Shown here: piece by piece, positions 11,116-20,863 of the stretch | How positions within the stretch are numbered: the stretch's first letter is position 1 | How the letters are laid out: each line of letters opens with the position of its first letter | NCBI GenBank assembly: GCA_029781595.1 | Contig: JAKOWJ010000351.1 | Location: 19,045 to 83,044, forward strand | Length of the DNA stretch: 64,000 bases | Direction of reading: 5' to 3' | Origin: Pseudomonadota bacterium | Lineage (GTDB): Bacteria; Pseudomonadota; Gammaproteobacteria; Burkholderiales; Usitatibacteraceae | Position numbers and translations under genes: made by a program | Notes under the pieces: model-generated | What the model saw: the letters and a program-made list of their open reading frames with translations, nothing else | Told to the model about the DNA's origin: nothing | Database searches by the model: none

Positions 11116-11370
11116 ATGGACAAGAGTGGCGAGGCCTATTGGCGGGCAACACTCCGGTTGCTCAGCATCGTGCTCGTGATCTGGTTCCTGGTGTCCTTCG
11201 GCGCCGGGATCCTGTTCGCGAGCGCCCTGAACGGCATCCACCTCGGCGGCTACCCGCTGGGGTTCTGGTTCGCCCACCAGGGGTCGATCTACGTCTTCAT
11301 CGCGCTGATCTTCTGGTACGCGAAGAAGATGGGGGACATCGACCGCGAATTCGACGTCCACGAGGAGTGA
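11116..11370 (+). CDS. DUF4212 small symporter subunit
   Basis: This 84-residue protein has two membrane helices (about 14-36 and 48-66) and charged ends. It matches the DUF4212 family, whose genes are almost always directly upstream of an SSS-type acetate symporter; it is thought to be a small partner subunit. A strong ribosome site (GAGGAGGAGGAG) lies just before ATG 11116, and the symporter gene follows after 10 bases. The pair corresponds to the acetate-uptake operon controlled by CrbS/R in other bacteria. Confidence 0.9.
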   Translation: MDKSGEAYWRATLRLLSIVLVIWFLVSFGAGILFASALNGIHLGGYPLGFWFAHQGSIYVFIALIFWYAKKMGDIDREFDVHEE

Positions 11371-11380
11371 GGGAGCGGCC

Positions 11381-13192
11381 ATGGAACTGCAAACCACGAT
11401 CTACCTCGTCGTCGGCCTGAGCTTCGCGCTCTACATCGGCATCGCCTTCTGGTCCCGCGCCGGGAGCACGAGCGAGTTCTACGTCGCCGGCGGCGGCGTC
11501 CACCCGGTGATGAACGGGATGGCCACGGCCGCGGACTGGATGTCGGCGGCCTCGTTCATCTCGATGGCCGGCCTCATCTCCAACATGGGCTACGGCGGCG
11601 GCCTCTTCCTCATGGGGTGGACGGGCGGCTACGTGCTGCTCGCCATGCTCCTGGCCCCGTACCTGCGCAAGTTCGGCAAGTTCACCGTGCCGCAGTTCAT
11701 CGGCGACCGCTTCTACTCGAAGTCGGCCAGCACGGTGGCGGTGCTCTGCCTCATCACGGCCTCCATCACGTACATCATCGGCCAGATGACGGGCGTCGGC
11801 GTCGCGTTCGCGCGCTTCCTGGGCGTGTCCTCGTCGACCGGCGTCTACGTCGGGATGGGCATCGTGTTCCTGTACGCGGTGTTCGGCGGCATGAAGGGGA
11901 TCACCTACACGCAGGTCGCGCAGTACGTCGTGCTGATCTTCGCGTACACCATCCCGGCGATCTTCATCTCGCTGCAGCTCACCGGCAACCCGCTGCCGCA
12001 GCTCGGGCTGGGCTCGGACCTCGTCGGCCACGACGTCTCGCTCCTCGCCAAGCTCGACCAGGTGGTGACCGAGCTGGGCTTCGGCAAGTACACGACCGCG
12101 CTTCCCGGCTCCGAGCTCAACATGTTCGTCTACACGATGTCGCTCATGATCGGCACGGCGGGCCTGCCGCACGTGATCATGCGCTTCTTCACCGTGCCGA
12201 GCGTGAAGGACGCGCGCAGCTCCGCGGGCTGGGCGCTGGTCTTCATCGCGATCCTGTACACGACGGCCCCGGCCGTCGGCGCGATGGCCAAGATGAACCT
12301 GATCCGCACCGTCGCCCCCGGCGTGGTGCTGAAGGACCAGAACATCTACGCCAAGGAGACCTCGCTCGAGTACGACAAGCGGCCCGACTGGATGAAGCGC
12401 TGGGAGAAGACCGGCCTGCTCAAGTTCCAGGACAAGAACGGCGACGGCCGCATCCAGTACTACAACGACAAGGCGAAGAGCCCCGACCTGCAGAAGAAGT
12501 TCGCCGACGCCGGCTGGAAGGGCAACGAGCTCTCTGTGAACGCCGACATCATCGTGCTGGCCAACCCCGAGATCGCGCTCCTGCCCAACTGGGTGATCGC
12601 GCTCGTGGCCGCCGGTGGCCTGGCGGCGGCGCTCTCGACGGCGGCGGGCCTGCTGATGGCGATCTCCGCGGCGGTCTCCCACGACCTGATCAAGGGCGTG
12701 TTCAAGCCGGACATCAGCGAGAAGGGCGAGCTGATGGCGGGCAAGATCTCCATGGCCATCGCGATCTTCGTGTCCGGCTACCTGGGCCTGAACCCGCCGG
12801 GATTCGCGGCGGGCACGGTGGCACTGGCCTTCGGGATCGCGGCGAGCACGCTCTTCCCCGCGATCATGATGGGCATCTTCAGCAAGAAGATGAACAAGGA
12901 GGGCGCGATGGCCGGCATGCTCTCGGGCCTGGCCGTGACGCTCTTCTACGTGTTCGCGCACAAGGGCATCTTCTTCATCAAGGGCACGGAGTACCTGGGG
13001 CTCATCGGCGGGCCGAACCCGTTCTTCGGGATCACGCCGGAGGCCTTCGGCGCGATCGGCGCCCTGGTGAACTTCGCCGTCGCCTTCGCCGTCGACAAGA
13101 TGACCCCGGAGCCGCCGGAGCACATCCAGCACCTGGTGGAAATGGTGCGCGTGCCGCGCGGCGCCAAGGCGGTGGACGGGGCGCACGCCTAG
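11381..13192 (+). CDS. actP: Sodium:solute symporter, acetate permease type
   Basis: This 603-residue SSS-family protein (VC_2705-like subgroup, paired with DUF4212) has about 13 membrane helices and is predicted to import acetate or other short carboxylates with cations across the inner membrane. A hydrophilic insertion between helices (residues about 325-385) contains D351-x-N353-x-D355-G-x-I358, which fits the first nine positions of an EF-hand calcium loop, although position 12 is Asn. ATG 11381 follows GGGAG. It is the second gene of the DUF4212 operon, followed by a terminator-like hairpin at 13246. Acetate is inferred from neighbours acs and crbSR; substrate specificity is not visible in sequence. 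Confidence 0.88.
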   Translation: MELQTTIYLVVGLSFALYIGIAFWSRAGSTSEFYVAGGGVHPVMNGMATAADWMSAASFISMAGLISNMGYGGGLFLMGWTGGYVLLAMLLAPYLRKFGKFTVPQFIGDRFYSKSASTVAVLCLITASITYIIGQMTGVGVAFARFLGVSSSTGVYVGMGIVFLYAVFGGMKGITYTQVAQYVVLIFAYTIPAIFISLQLTGNPLPQLGLGSDLVGHDVSLLAKLDQVVTELGFGKYTTALPGSELNMFVYTMSLMIGTAGLPHVIMRFFTVPSVKDARSSAGWALVFIAILYTTAPAVGAMAKMNLIRTVAPGVVLKDQNIYAKETSLEYDKRPDWMKRWEKTGLLKFQDKNGDGRIQYYNDKAKSPDLQKKFADAGWKGNELSVNADIIVLANPEIALLPNWVIALVAAGGLAAALSTAAGLLMAISAAVSHDLIKGVFKPDISEKGELMAGKISMAIAIFVSGYLGLNPPGFAAGTVALAFGIAASTLFPAIMMGIFSKKMNKEGAMAGMLSGLAVTLFYVFAHKGIFFIKGTEYLGLIGGPNPFFGITPEAFGAIGALVNFAVAFAVDKMTPEPPEHIQHLVEMVRVPRGAKAVDGAHA

Positions 13193-13245
13193 TCCCCCAC
13201 CCATCCGCTCTCCGGGGGGCGACCCCCGGAAAGCGGCCCCGTTCG

Positions 13246-13280
13246 AGGCCCCGTCGGGCATACTGGCGGGGCCTTTCTTC
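13246..13280 (+). terminator. Rho-independent terminator after actP
   Basis: AGGCCCCG at 13246-13253 pairs with CGGGGCCT at 13267-13274, followed by a TTTCTTC tract. It lies 54 bases after the symporter stop. Confidence 0.7.
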
Positions 13281-13322
13281 ATCCGCGCACCCGCGCCCGC
13301 CGGCGCGGCAGGTCCCTCCCCG

Positions 13323-13676
13323 ATGGTCTTCGACTTCAGCGTCGCGCTCACCTGGATCCTCTTCCTCGCCCTCTTCCCGATGGCCTTCTTCTGGCTGCGT
13401 CGGGCCTGGCGCATTCTCGTGGGGCGCGATTTCTCGGAGGTCGCCCTCCGGCGCGGCGAGCCGCCGCCGGACCCCGCGCGCTACGCGCCCTGGGAGGCGG
13501 CCATCAACCTGGTGGCGGGAGGCATCGCGACCGGCGTGATCGTGGGCGTGGCCCTGGCGCAGCTCGACTACGCGACCTGGACCGCCATCGCCGGCTCGAC
13601 CATCTGGTGCAAGTTCTTCGCGAGCTTCATCCTGGGCCGCCAGGCCCACCTGGGCGCCGCGAAGCGCCCCCGCTGA
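13323..13676 (+). CDS. Small membrane protein downstream of actP
   Basis: This 117-residue protein has a hydrophobic helix at the N-terminus (residues 7-27), a charged linker with Pro/Arg, and a second hydrophobic region (about 60-100). I do not recognise the family. It follows the acetate symporter behind a terminator-like hairpin, so it may be transcribed separately or by read-through. Its C-terminus is basic, which predicts the tail in the cytoplasm. A function related to acetate uptake is only a guess from position. Confidence 0.6.
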   Translation: MVFDFSVALTWILFLALFPMAFFWLRRAWRILVGRDFSEVALRRGEPPPDPARYAPWEAAINLVAGGIATGVIVGVALAQLDYATWTAIAGSTIWCKFFASFILGRQAHLGAAKRPR

Positions 13677-13713
13677 GGCCGGCGCCGCCATCCCGGGCCG
13701 CAGGGGCGTCCCG

Positions 13714-13719
13714 TAGAAT
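13714..13719 (+). promoter_or_regulatory. -10 element just before lptG
   Basis: TAGAAT is followed by GGCGCC and the GTG start codon at 13726, so transcription would begin on or beside the start codon. The same TAGAATGGCGCC string appears before psd at 20177. No good -35 is seen. Confidence 0.45.
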
Positions 13720-13725
13720 GGCGCC

Positions 13726-14793
13726 GTGCTCTTCCGCTACTTCTCCCGGGAAATCCTCGCCACCAGCGCGCTGGTCCTGATCGCGCTGCTCGCCCTGTTC
13801 GGGTTCTTCGACCTCGTCCGCGAGCTCGACGACGTGGGGCGCGGCGGCTACCGCATGGGCGTCATGATCGTGTACGTCCTGCTCTCGCTGCCGTCGCACG
13901 CGTACGTCCTGCTGCCGGCGGCGGCGCTCATCGGCACGCTCTTCGCGCTGGCGCGGATGTCGGACCAGTCCGAGCTCACGGTGATGCGCGCCTCCGGGCT
14001 CTCCATGCTGCAGCTCGCGGGCCACGTGGCGGGGACGGGGCTGGTGGTGGCCGCGGTCACCCTCGCCGTGGGCGAGTTCGTGACGCCCTACACGGAGGAG
14101 GCGGCCAAGAGCCTGCGGCTGAAGGCCACGAGCTCCATCGTGGCGCGCGAGTTCCGGTCGGGCTTCTGGGTCAAGGAGGACCGCAGCTTCGTGAACATCC
14201 AGGACGTGACCGCCGACACGGTGCTGCTCAACCTGAAGATCTACGAGTTCGACAAGGCCTACCGGCTGGCCTCCATCAGCCGCGCCGGCAAGGGCACGTG
14301 GGCCGGCCCGAGCCACTGGGACCTCTCGGACGTGGAGGTGACCCGCTTCGACGGCGACGGGGCGGTGCTCGAGCGCCGGCCGACCGCCACGTGGAACTCC
14401 GTGCTCACGCCGGACATCCTCGCGGTGCTCAAGATCGTGCCCGAGCGCATGTCCATCCTGAACCTCGCGGCCTACATCGAGCACCTGAGCGAGAACCGGC
14501 AGAAGACGACCCGCTACGAGATCGCGCTGTGGCAGAAGGTCCTGTACCCGGCCGCGGCCATCGTGATGATGATCCTGGCCATCCCCTTCGCGATCCAGTC
14601 GCAGCGCACCGGCGGCACGGGCGCCAAGATCGTCCTGGGCATCCTGCTCGGGCTGGGCTTCCACTTCGCCGGACGGCTCTTCTCCCACGTGGGCCTGCTC
14701 AACGACTGGCCGGCGGCCTTTTCCGCCGGCATGCCCACGGTCATCTTCTCGATCGTCGCGGCGGCCGGGCTTTCGGCGGCCGAGCGCCGCTAG
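13726..14793 (+). CDS. lptG: LPS export ABC transporter permease LptG
   Basis: This 355-residue inner-membrane protein matches LptG/LptF of the LptBFG complex that extracts lipopolysaccharide and feeds it to the LptCADE bridge. Membrane helices lie in residues 10-35, 45-110 and 270-350, with a periplasmic beta-jellyroll domain between (about 125-250). LptG is chosen over LptF from its N-terminal RYFSREIL start and the C-terminal pattern; lptF, usually directly upstream, is not in this window. The GTG at 13726 gives the standard N-terminus. Its stop TAG overlaps the stop of the convergent RDD gene within the tetramer CTAG. Confidence 0.9.
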   Translation: MLFRYFSREILATSALVLIALLALFGFFDLVRELDDVGRGGYRMGVMIVYVLLSLPSHAYVLLPAAALIGTLFALARMSDQSELTVMRASGLSMLQLAGHVAGTGLVVAAVTLAVGEFVTPYTEEAAKSLRLKATSSIVAREFRSGFWVKEDRSFVNIQDVTADTVLLNLKIYEFDKAYRLASISRAGKGTWAGPSHWDLSDVEVTRFDGDGAVLERRPTATWNSVLTPDILAVLKIVPERMSILNLAAYIEHLSENRQKTTRYEIALWQKVLYPAAAIVMMILAIPFAIQSQRTGGTGAKIVLGILLGLGFHFAGRLFSHVGLLNDWPAAFSAGMPTVIFSIVAAAGLSAAERR

Positions 14794-15239
14794 GCGGCGC
14801 CGTCGCCGGCGGGCGGGAGGCGGGCGTCCACGAGGCGCGTGCCCGCGAGGCGGTCGTGGAGGAACTGCCCGTCGCGGTCCAGGAACGCCCAGAAGTACCC
14901 CGCACCGAGCGTGGCCAGGCCCAGCAGGGCGAGGACATACCGGGCGGCCGCCCGGACCAGGCCCACGCGGCCGCCTTCCTCGCGTTCGAGCCGGATGCGC
15001 CAGGTCTTCATGGGCACGGTCTGACCGCCGCGGGCCCAGAAGGCGATGAAATAGGCGCCCGCCACGCCCAGGACCCAGCCCTGGAGCAGGTGACGCCGCA
15101 GCCCGGCCGTGGAGTCGCCCGCGACGGCGAGGTAGGGAAAAGTCGCCACGAGCAGCAGCGCGGCGAGGATGAGGGCCTCGTAAACCATGCAGGCGGCGCG
15201 TCGTGCGAGGGACGGCGCCCGCGGCGAATCCGGGGACAT
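14790..15239 (-). CDS. RDD family membrane protein
   Basis: This 149-residue protein has the RDD-family pattern: an arginine near the first helix (LARRAACMVYE) and later acidic residues (FLDRDGQFLHDRLAGTRLV), with three or four membrane helices. The role of RDD proteins is mostly unknown, with transport suggested for some. The start at 15239 is favoured over an in-frame upstream ATG because it shares one base with the stop of the DUF3106 gene (TGATG), typical of coupled translation. It is the last gene of the sigma factor-DUF3619-DUF3106-RDD operon, an arrangement common in Burkholderiales. Confidence 0.85.
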   Translation of the reverse strand: MSPDSPRAPSLARRAACMVYEALILAALLLVATFPYLAVAGDSTAGLRRHLLQGWVLGVAGAYFIAFWARGGQTVPMKTWRIRLEREEGGRVGLVRAAARYVLALLGLATLGAGYFWAFLDRDGQFLHDRLAGTRLVDARLPPAGDGAA

Positions 15240-15652
15240 CAACGGCGCCGCTCGCCTTCCCGGCTCCGGGACTCCTTGCGCTCCCGCCACTTCTCCCGCA
15301 ACTCGTTCTGCTTCGAGGGCGGGAGCTTGCGCAGCCCCTCGAACCGCTCCCGGGCGGCCTTGCGCTGGCCCGGGGTCATGGCCGCCCAGTCGCGGATGCG
15401 GCCCTGGAAGCGCTCCTGCTGGGGCGGGCGCATCCTGGGGTACTGGCGCGCGGCGGACATGAGGCGCTTCTGCTGGTAGCCGGGGAGATGGTCCCAGTCC
15501 TGCTGCAGGGGGGCGAGGGTGCGCCGGTCCTGCGGGGACAGGCGCGACCAGGGCGTCTGGGGCGTCTTGAGGTCCGCTCCGCCGGCATGCGCCGAGAGCG
15601 CGAGGCAGGCCGCCAGGGCGCCCGCTAGGAGCCGGAGGCGTTCTTGAGCCAC
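15239..15652 (-). CDS. DUF3106 domain-containing secreted protein
   Basis: This 137-residue protein has a signal-like N-terminus (LLAGALAACLALSAHA, cut near residue 22) and a mature basic helical part with two copies of a W..L..QQR/W..M.P.Q pattern, typical of DUF3106. Related Zn-resistance/Spy-like proteins have a similar helical repeat, but the function is unknown. GTG 15652 is the likely start, with AAGGA about nine bases upstream; it overlaps the end of the DUF3619 gene by 28 bases. An envelope role under control of the linked sigma factor is inferred. Confidence 0.75.
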   Translation of the reverse strand: MAQERLRLLAGALAACLALSAHAGGADLKTPQTPWSRLSPQDRRTLAPLQQDWDHLPGYQQKRLMSAARQYPRMRPPQQERFQGRIRDWAAMTPGQRKAARERFEGLRKLPPSKQNELREKWRERKESRSREGERRR

Positions 15653-15999
15653 GAGTCGAAGTCCTTGTCCAGGAAGGCGTCGATGGGCAGCTCGCCCGCC
15701 AGGAGCTGGGCGTCGATCTCGCCGACGTCCACGTCCGGGGCCAGGGACTTCGCCGTCAGCGTGGCCAGCAGGGCGACGAGGGGCACCCACAGGAGCACCT
15801 GCTGAAGCACCGAGTACTTGAGCATGCGGGCCGTGCCGGCGCCCACCGTGACGAGCCCGAGCAGGCGCACCGGCTCCTGCCGGGCGTCCAGCGCCTTCAG
15901 GCGCGACGCGCGCAGGCGAGTGGCCTGGAGTTCTCCCACCTCCCCGGCGGCGCGGTCGAGCCAGGGCCGGAGGGCTGCGCCGAAGTCCTTTTCTTTCAT
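15625..15999 (-). CDS. DUF3619 family protein, putative anti-sigma partner
   Basis: This 124-residue protein has a soluble N-terminal helix pair with many Arg/Glu, one membrane helix (residues about 65-90, VLLWVPLVALLATLTAK) and a C-terminal acidic tail ending in DKDFDSWLKNASGS, a DUF3619 hallmark. The ATG at 15999 overlaps the sigma factor stop (ATGA). Position directly after an ECF sigma gene and the one-helix topology suggest an anti-sigma factor or membrane partner, though it lacks the zinc-binding HxxxCxxC motif of classical anti-sigma proteins. Confidence 0.8.
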   Translation of the reverse strand: MKEKDFGAALRPWLDRAAGEVGELQATRLRASRLKALDARQEPVRLLGLVTVGAGTARMLKYSVLQQVLLWVPLVALLATLTAKSLAPDVDVGEIDAQLLAGELPIDAFLDKDFDSWLKNASGS

Positions 16000-16619
16000 A
16001 GCGTTATGCCCCTTGATCTCAGGATCTTCGCCAATGCGTGCGTGGCCCGGGAGCAGTGCGTCTTGACGCTGCCCTCCGAGCATCCCATGGCCCTGGCGGT
16101 CTCGCTGACATCGAAGTCCTCCCAATAACGCAGCAGGAACGCCTGCCGTTGACGCTCCGGCAGCGAGCCGATCGCCTCCTCGATGGCGGCCATCACCTGC
16201 GCCTGCTCCAGGCGACCGGCCGGGGAGTCCGGCACGCTGCCGGCCTCGTCCACCTCGAAGGTCTCGAGGGGATCGTCGTCGTCGTCCTCGCCGGTGAGAC
16301 CCAGCGCGGACCAGAGCGTGGTCCAGGTCGACCGCACGCGGGAGCGGCGGTAGTGGTCGCGGATCCCGTTCTGGAGGATGCGCTGGAACAGCAGCGGCAG
16401 CTCGGGCGCCGGGCGGCCGGCGTAGTTCTCCGCGAGCTTGAGCATCGCCTCCTGGACGATGTCGAGCGCCGTGTCCTCGTCCTGGACCGAGAAGACGCAC
16501 TGCTTGAAGGCGCGTCTTTCGACCGAGGCGAGGAAATCGGACAGTTCCTTCGGGGTGGCCAGGGGGTCCTCCGGCGGGTGGCGGGGCCGGCCCGACCCGG
16601 TGGCGGGCGCGCGTGCCAC
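15996..16619 (-). CDS. ECF-type RNA polymerase sigma factor
   Basis: This 207-residue protein has sigma region 2 (about residues 35-100, DIVQEAMLKL) and region 4 (about 150-200, LPERQRQAFLLRYWEDFDVSETA, then CSEGSVKTHCSRA). An acidic linker DDDDDP separates them. It heads a leftward operon with DUF3619, DUF3106 and RDD genes that it may control. The GTG at 16619 gives the longest form but lacks a ribosome site. Homologues usually begin near ATPKELSDF; a CTG at 16562 stands four bases after GGAGGA and could be the true start, giving about 188 residues. Confidence 0.88.
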   Translation of the reverse strand: MARAPATGSGRPRHPPEDPLATPKELSDFLASVERRAFKQCVFSVQDEDTALDIVQEAMLKLAENYAGRPAPELPLLFQRILQNGIRDHYRRSRVRSTWTTLWSALGLTGEDDDDDPLETFEVDEAGSVPDSPAGRLEQAQVMAAIEEAIGSLPERQRQAFLLRYWEDFDVSETARAMGCSEGSVKTHCSRATHALAKILRSRGITL

Positions 16620-16695
16620 CCGCGACGCCGCGACTATAGCAAAGGGCTTCCGGGCGGCCGGGCGCGCGGCGGAAGCGCCTTATCCCGTCATCGGC

Positions 16696-16724
16696 TTGAC
16701 CTGAGAACCCCTGCCAGCTAATGT
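16696..16724 (+). promoter_or_regulatory. Sigma-70 promoter for ilvB
   Basis: TTGACC at 16696-16701 and TAATGT at 16719-16724 are separated by exactly 17 bases. Transcription would start near 16731, giving an untranslated leader of about 32 bases before ilvB, too short for a classical attenuator. Confidence 0.65.
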
Positions 16725-16762
16725 TCTAGGTCCCCTCAAATTTTCTCGAATTACAAGGCCTT

Positions 16763-18511
16763 ATGGAACTCAAGCTCCCCCCGCTCGCGGAAACCGGTGA
16801 AACCCTCACGGGCGCCGAGATCGCCATCCGCTGCCTGCAGGAGGAGGGTGTCGAGTTCGTATTCGGGTACCCGGGGGGCGCCGTCCTCTTCATCTACGAC
16901 GCCCTCTTCAAGCAGAAGAAGGTGAAGCACATCCTCGTGCGGCACGAGCAGGGCGCCCTGCACGCCGCCGACGGCTACGCCCGCGCCACCGGCCGCTGCG
17001 GCGTCGCCCTCGTCACGAGCGGGCCGGGCGTGACCAACGCGGTGACCGGGATCGCCACGGCCTACATGGATTCCATCCCGATGGTGGTGATCACGGGCCA
17101 GGTGCCCACGCGCGCCATCGGCGAGGACGCCTTCCAGGAATGCGACACGGTGGGCATCACGCGCCCGTGCGTGAAGCACAACTTCCTGGTGAAGGACGTG
17201 AACGAGCTCGCCATCACCATCAAGAAGGCCTTCCACATCGCGAGCACGGGGCGGCCCGGCCCGGTGCTGGTGGACATCCCCAAGGACGTCTCGCAGCAGT
17301 CCGCGAAGTTCCACTACCCCGAGAAGATCCACCTGCGCTCCTACAGCCCGGTGGTGAAGGGCCACTCCGGCCAGATCAAGAAGGCCGTGCACCTGCTCCA
17401 GGACGCCAAGCGACCGATGATCTACGTCGGCGGCGGGGCGATCCTCGGCGAGGCCTCGCAGGAGGTCACCGAGCTGGTGCGCCTGCTGGACTTCCCCTGC
17501 ACGTCGACCCTGATGGGCCTGGGCGCCTTCCCGGCGAGCGACAAGCGCTTCGTGGGCATGCTGGGCATGCACGGCACGGTCGAGGCCAACATGGCCATGC
17601 AGAACTGCGACGTGCTCCTCGCCGTCGGCGCCCGGTTCGACGACCGCGTGATCGGCAACCCCGCGCACTTCGCCGCCGGCAACGCCGGGCGCAAGATCGT
17701 GCACATCGACGTCGACCCGTCCTCGATCTCCAAGCGCGTGCGCGTGGACGTGCCGATCGTCGGCCACGTGAAGGACGTGCTGGGCGAGCTCCTGGGCCTG
17801 CTGAAGGCCTCCCGCGAGAAGCCGGACTCGGCGGCCCTCGCCGCGTGGTGGGCGCAGATCGCCGGCTGGCGCGCCAAGGACTGCCTGAAGTACGACCGCC
17901 AGTCCAAGATCATCAAGCCGCAGTTCGTGATCGAGAAGCTCTGGGAGGTCACCAAGGGCGACGCCTACGTCACGTCCGACGTCGGCCAGCACCAGATGTG
18001 GGCGGCGCAGTTCTACAAGTTCGAGAAGCCCCGGCGCTGGATCAACTCCGGCGGCCTGGGGACCATGGGCGTGGGCCTGCCCTACGCGATGGGCGTGAAG
18101 CTCGCCTTCCCGAAGGCCGACGTGGCCTGCGTGACGGGCGAGGCCTCCGTGCAGATGTGCATCCAGGAACTTTCCACCTGCAAGCAGTACCACCTGCCGG
18201 TGAAGCTCGTGAACCTCAACAACCGGTACATGGGCATGGTCCGCCAGTGGCAGGAGTTCTTCCACGGCAACCGCTACGCCGAGTCCTACATGGACGCGCT
18301 GCCCGACTTCGTCAAGCTCGCCGAGGCCTACGGGCACGTCGGGCTGCGGGTCGAGAAGCCCGGCGACGTGGAGGGCGCGCTGCGCGAGGCGTTCGCGCTG
18401 AAGGACCGCCTCGTTTTCCTCGACATCATCACCGACCAGACCGAGAACGTCTTCCCGATGGTGCCCGGCGGCAAGGGCATGTCGGAGATGATCCTCGCCG
18501 AAGACCTCTAG
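16763..18511 (+). CDS. ilvB: Acetolactate synthase large subunit
   Basis: This 582-residue thiamine-diphosphate enzyme condenses two pyruvates, or pyruvate and 2-oxobutyrate, in isoleucine/valine synthesis. It has the N-terminal pyrimidine-binding domain with catalytic E62 (RHEQGALHAADGYARATG), a central FAD-like domain, and the C-terminal pyrophosphate domain. The metal motif reads TGEASVQM with E460 where E. coli has Asp; a Glu here seems to be normal in betaproteobacterial homologues. ATG 16763 follows AAGG. The large subunit is first of ilvB-ilvH-ilvC and has its own promoter upstream. Confidence 0.96.
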   Translation: MELKLPPLAETGETLTGAEIAIRCLQEEGVEFVFGYPGGAVLFIYDALFKQKKVKHILVRHEQGALHAADGYARATGRCGVALVTSGPGVTNAVTGIATAYMDSIPMVVITGQVPTRAIGEDAFQECDTVGITRPCVKHNFLVKDVNELAITIKKAFHIASTGRPGPVLVDIPKDVSQQSAKFHYPEKIHLRSYSPVVKGHSGQIKKAVHLLQDAKRPMIYVGGGAILGEASQEVTELVRLLDFPCTSTLMGLGAFPASDKRFVGMLGMHGTVEANMAMQNCDVLLAVGARFDDRVIGNPAHFAAGNAGRKIVHIDVDPSSISKRVRVDVPIVGHVKDVLGELLGLLKASREKPDSAALAAWWAQIAGWRAKDCLKYDRQSKIIKPQFVIEKLWEVTKGDAYVTSDVGQHQMWAAQFYKFEKPRRWINSGGLGTMGVGLPYAMGVKLAFPKADVACVTGEASVQMCIQELSTCKQYHLPVKLVNLNNRYMGMVRQWQEFFHGNRYAESYMDALPDFVKLAEAYGHVGLRVEKPGDVEGALREAFALKDRLVFLDIITDQTENVFPMVPGGKGMSEMILAEDL

Positions 18512-18524
18512 GCCCGCGGCCGGC

Positions 18525-18544
18525 GCCGGGGCCCTTGCCCCGGC
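18525..18544 (+). other. Intercistronic hairpin between ilvB and ilvH
   Basis: GCCGGGGC and GCCCCGGC flank a CCTT loop. There is no T-tract, so it is more likely a stability or partial-attenuation element in the 75-base spacer than a terminator. Confidence 0.4.
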
Positions 18545-18586
18545 CCGCCCCGGCGCGCCTTCCCGAATCGCCTTCCCGGAACCGCC

Positions 18587-20120
<1,534 letters not shown>

Positions 20121-20125
20121 CGCGA

Positions 20126-20157
20126 GCGAAGGCCGGCGCCCCCGGCCTTCGCCGCTT
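20126..20157 (+). terminator. Hairpin after ilvC
   Basis: GCGAAGGCCGG at 20126-20136 pairs with CCGGCCTTCGC at 20142-20152. The following CGCTTTCGG is only weakly T-rich, so termination may be partial. Confidence 0.5.
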
Positions 20158-20176
20158 TCGGCACCGCGGCCGAAGG

Positions 20177-20182
20177 TAGAAT
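20177..20182 (+). promoter_or_regulatory. -10 element before psd
   Basis: TAGAAT lies 27 bases before the psd start and is followed by the same GGCGCC discriminator seen before lptG. No clear -35 is visible. Confidence 0.4.
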
Positions 20183-20209
20183 GGCGCCACGCCCGCCCAC
20201 GGAGTCCCC

Positions 20210-20863
20210 TTGGCGAACTATCCCCACCCGATCATCGCCCGCGAGGGCTGGCCCTTCCTCGCGGGCGCGACGGCGCTCGCGGCCGTGGCGACGGCGCTGG
20301 CCGGGTGGTGGTCGGCGCCCCTGTGGCTCGTCGCGCTCTTCGTGCTCCAGTTCTTCCGCGACCCGCCCCGCGAGGTGCCCGCGGGCGAGGGCCTGGTCCT
20401 CGCGCCGGCCGACGGCCGCGTCGTGCTGGTGGGCAGCGCCCGCGACGAGCACCTCGGCCGGGACGCGGTGAAGATCAGCGTGTTCATGAACGTCTTCAAC
20501 GTGCACTCCAACCGCTCGCCGGTGGCCGGCACGGTCGAGAACGTGTGGTACCACCCGGGCCTGTTCCTCAACGCGGACCTCGACAAGGCTTCCTCGGACA
20601 ACGAGCGCAACGCCGTGCACCTTCGCACCGGCTCGGGCCAGGACGTCACCTGCGTCCAGGTGGCCGGGCTCATCGCGCGCCGCATCCTGTGTTACGTGGG
20701 GCGCGGCGACCGGCTCGAGGCCGGCCAGCGGTACGGGTTCATCCGGTTCGGCTCCCGCGTGGACGTCTACCTGCCGCCGGGCTCGGCGCCCAGGGTGGCG
20801 ATCGGCGACAAGGTGTCGGCGACGTCCACGGTGCTCGCGACGCTGCCCGGGGCGCGGCCGTGA
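20210..20863 (+). CDS. psd: Phosphatidylserine decarboxylase proenzyme, short (class II) type
   Basis: This 217-residue inner-membrane protein makes phosphatidylethanolamine. It has one or two N-terminal hydrophobic stretches (about 17-45) and the pyruvoyl-forming cleavage site in RFGSRVD at G181-S182. Length fits the short Psd type found in Burkholderiales and Rhizobia rather than the E. coli form. The start is TTG 20210. It overlaps pssA by four bases (GTGA), so the synthase and decarboxylase for PE are coupled. Confidence 0.93.
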   Translation: MANYPHPIIAREGWPFLAGATALAAVATALAGWWSAPLWLVALFVLQFFRDPPREVPAGEGLVLAPADGRVVLVGSARDEHLGRDAVKISVFMNVFNVHSNRSPVAGTVENVWYHPGLFLNADLDKASSDNERNAVHLRTGSGQDVTCVQVAGLIARRILCYVGRGDRLEAGQRYGFIRFGSRVDVYLPPGSAPRVAIGDKVSATSTVLATLPGARP

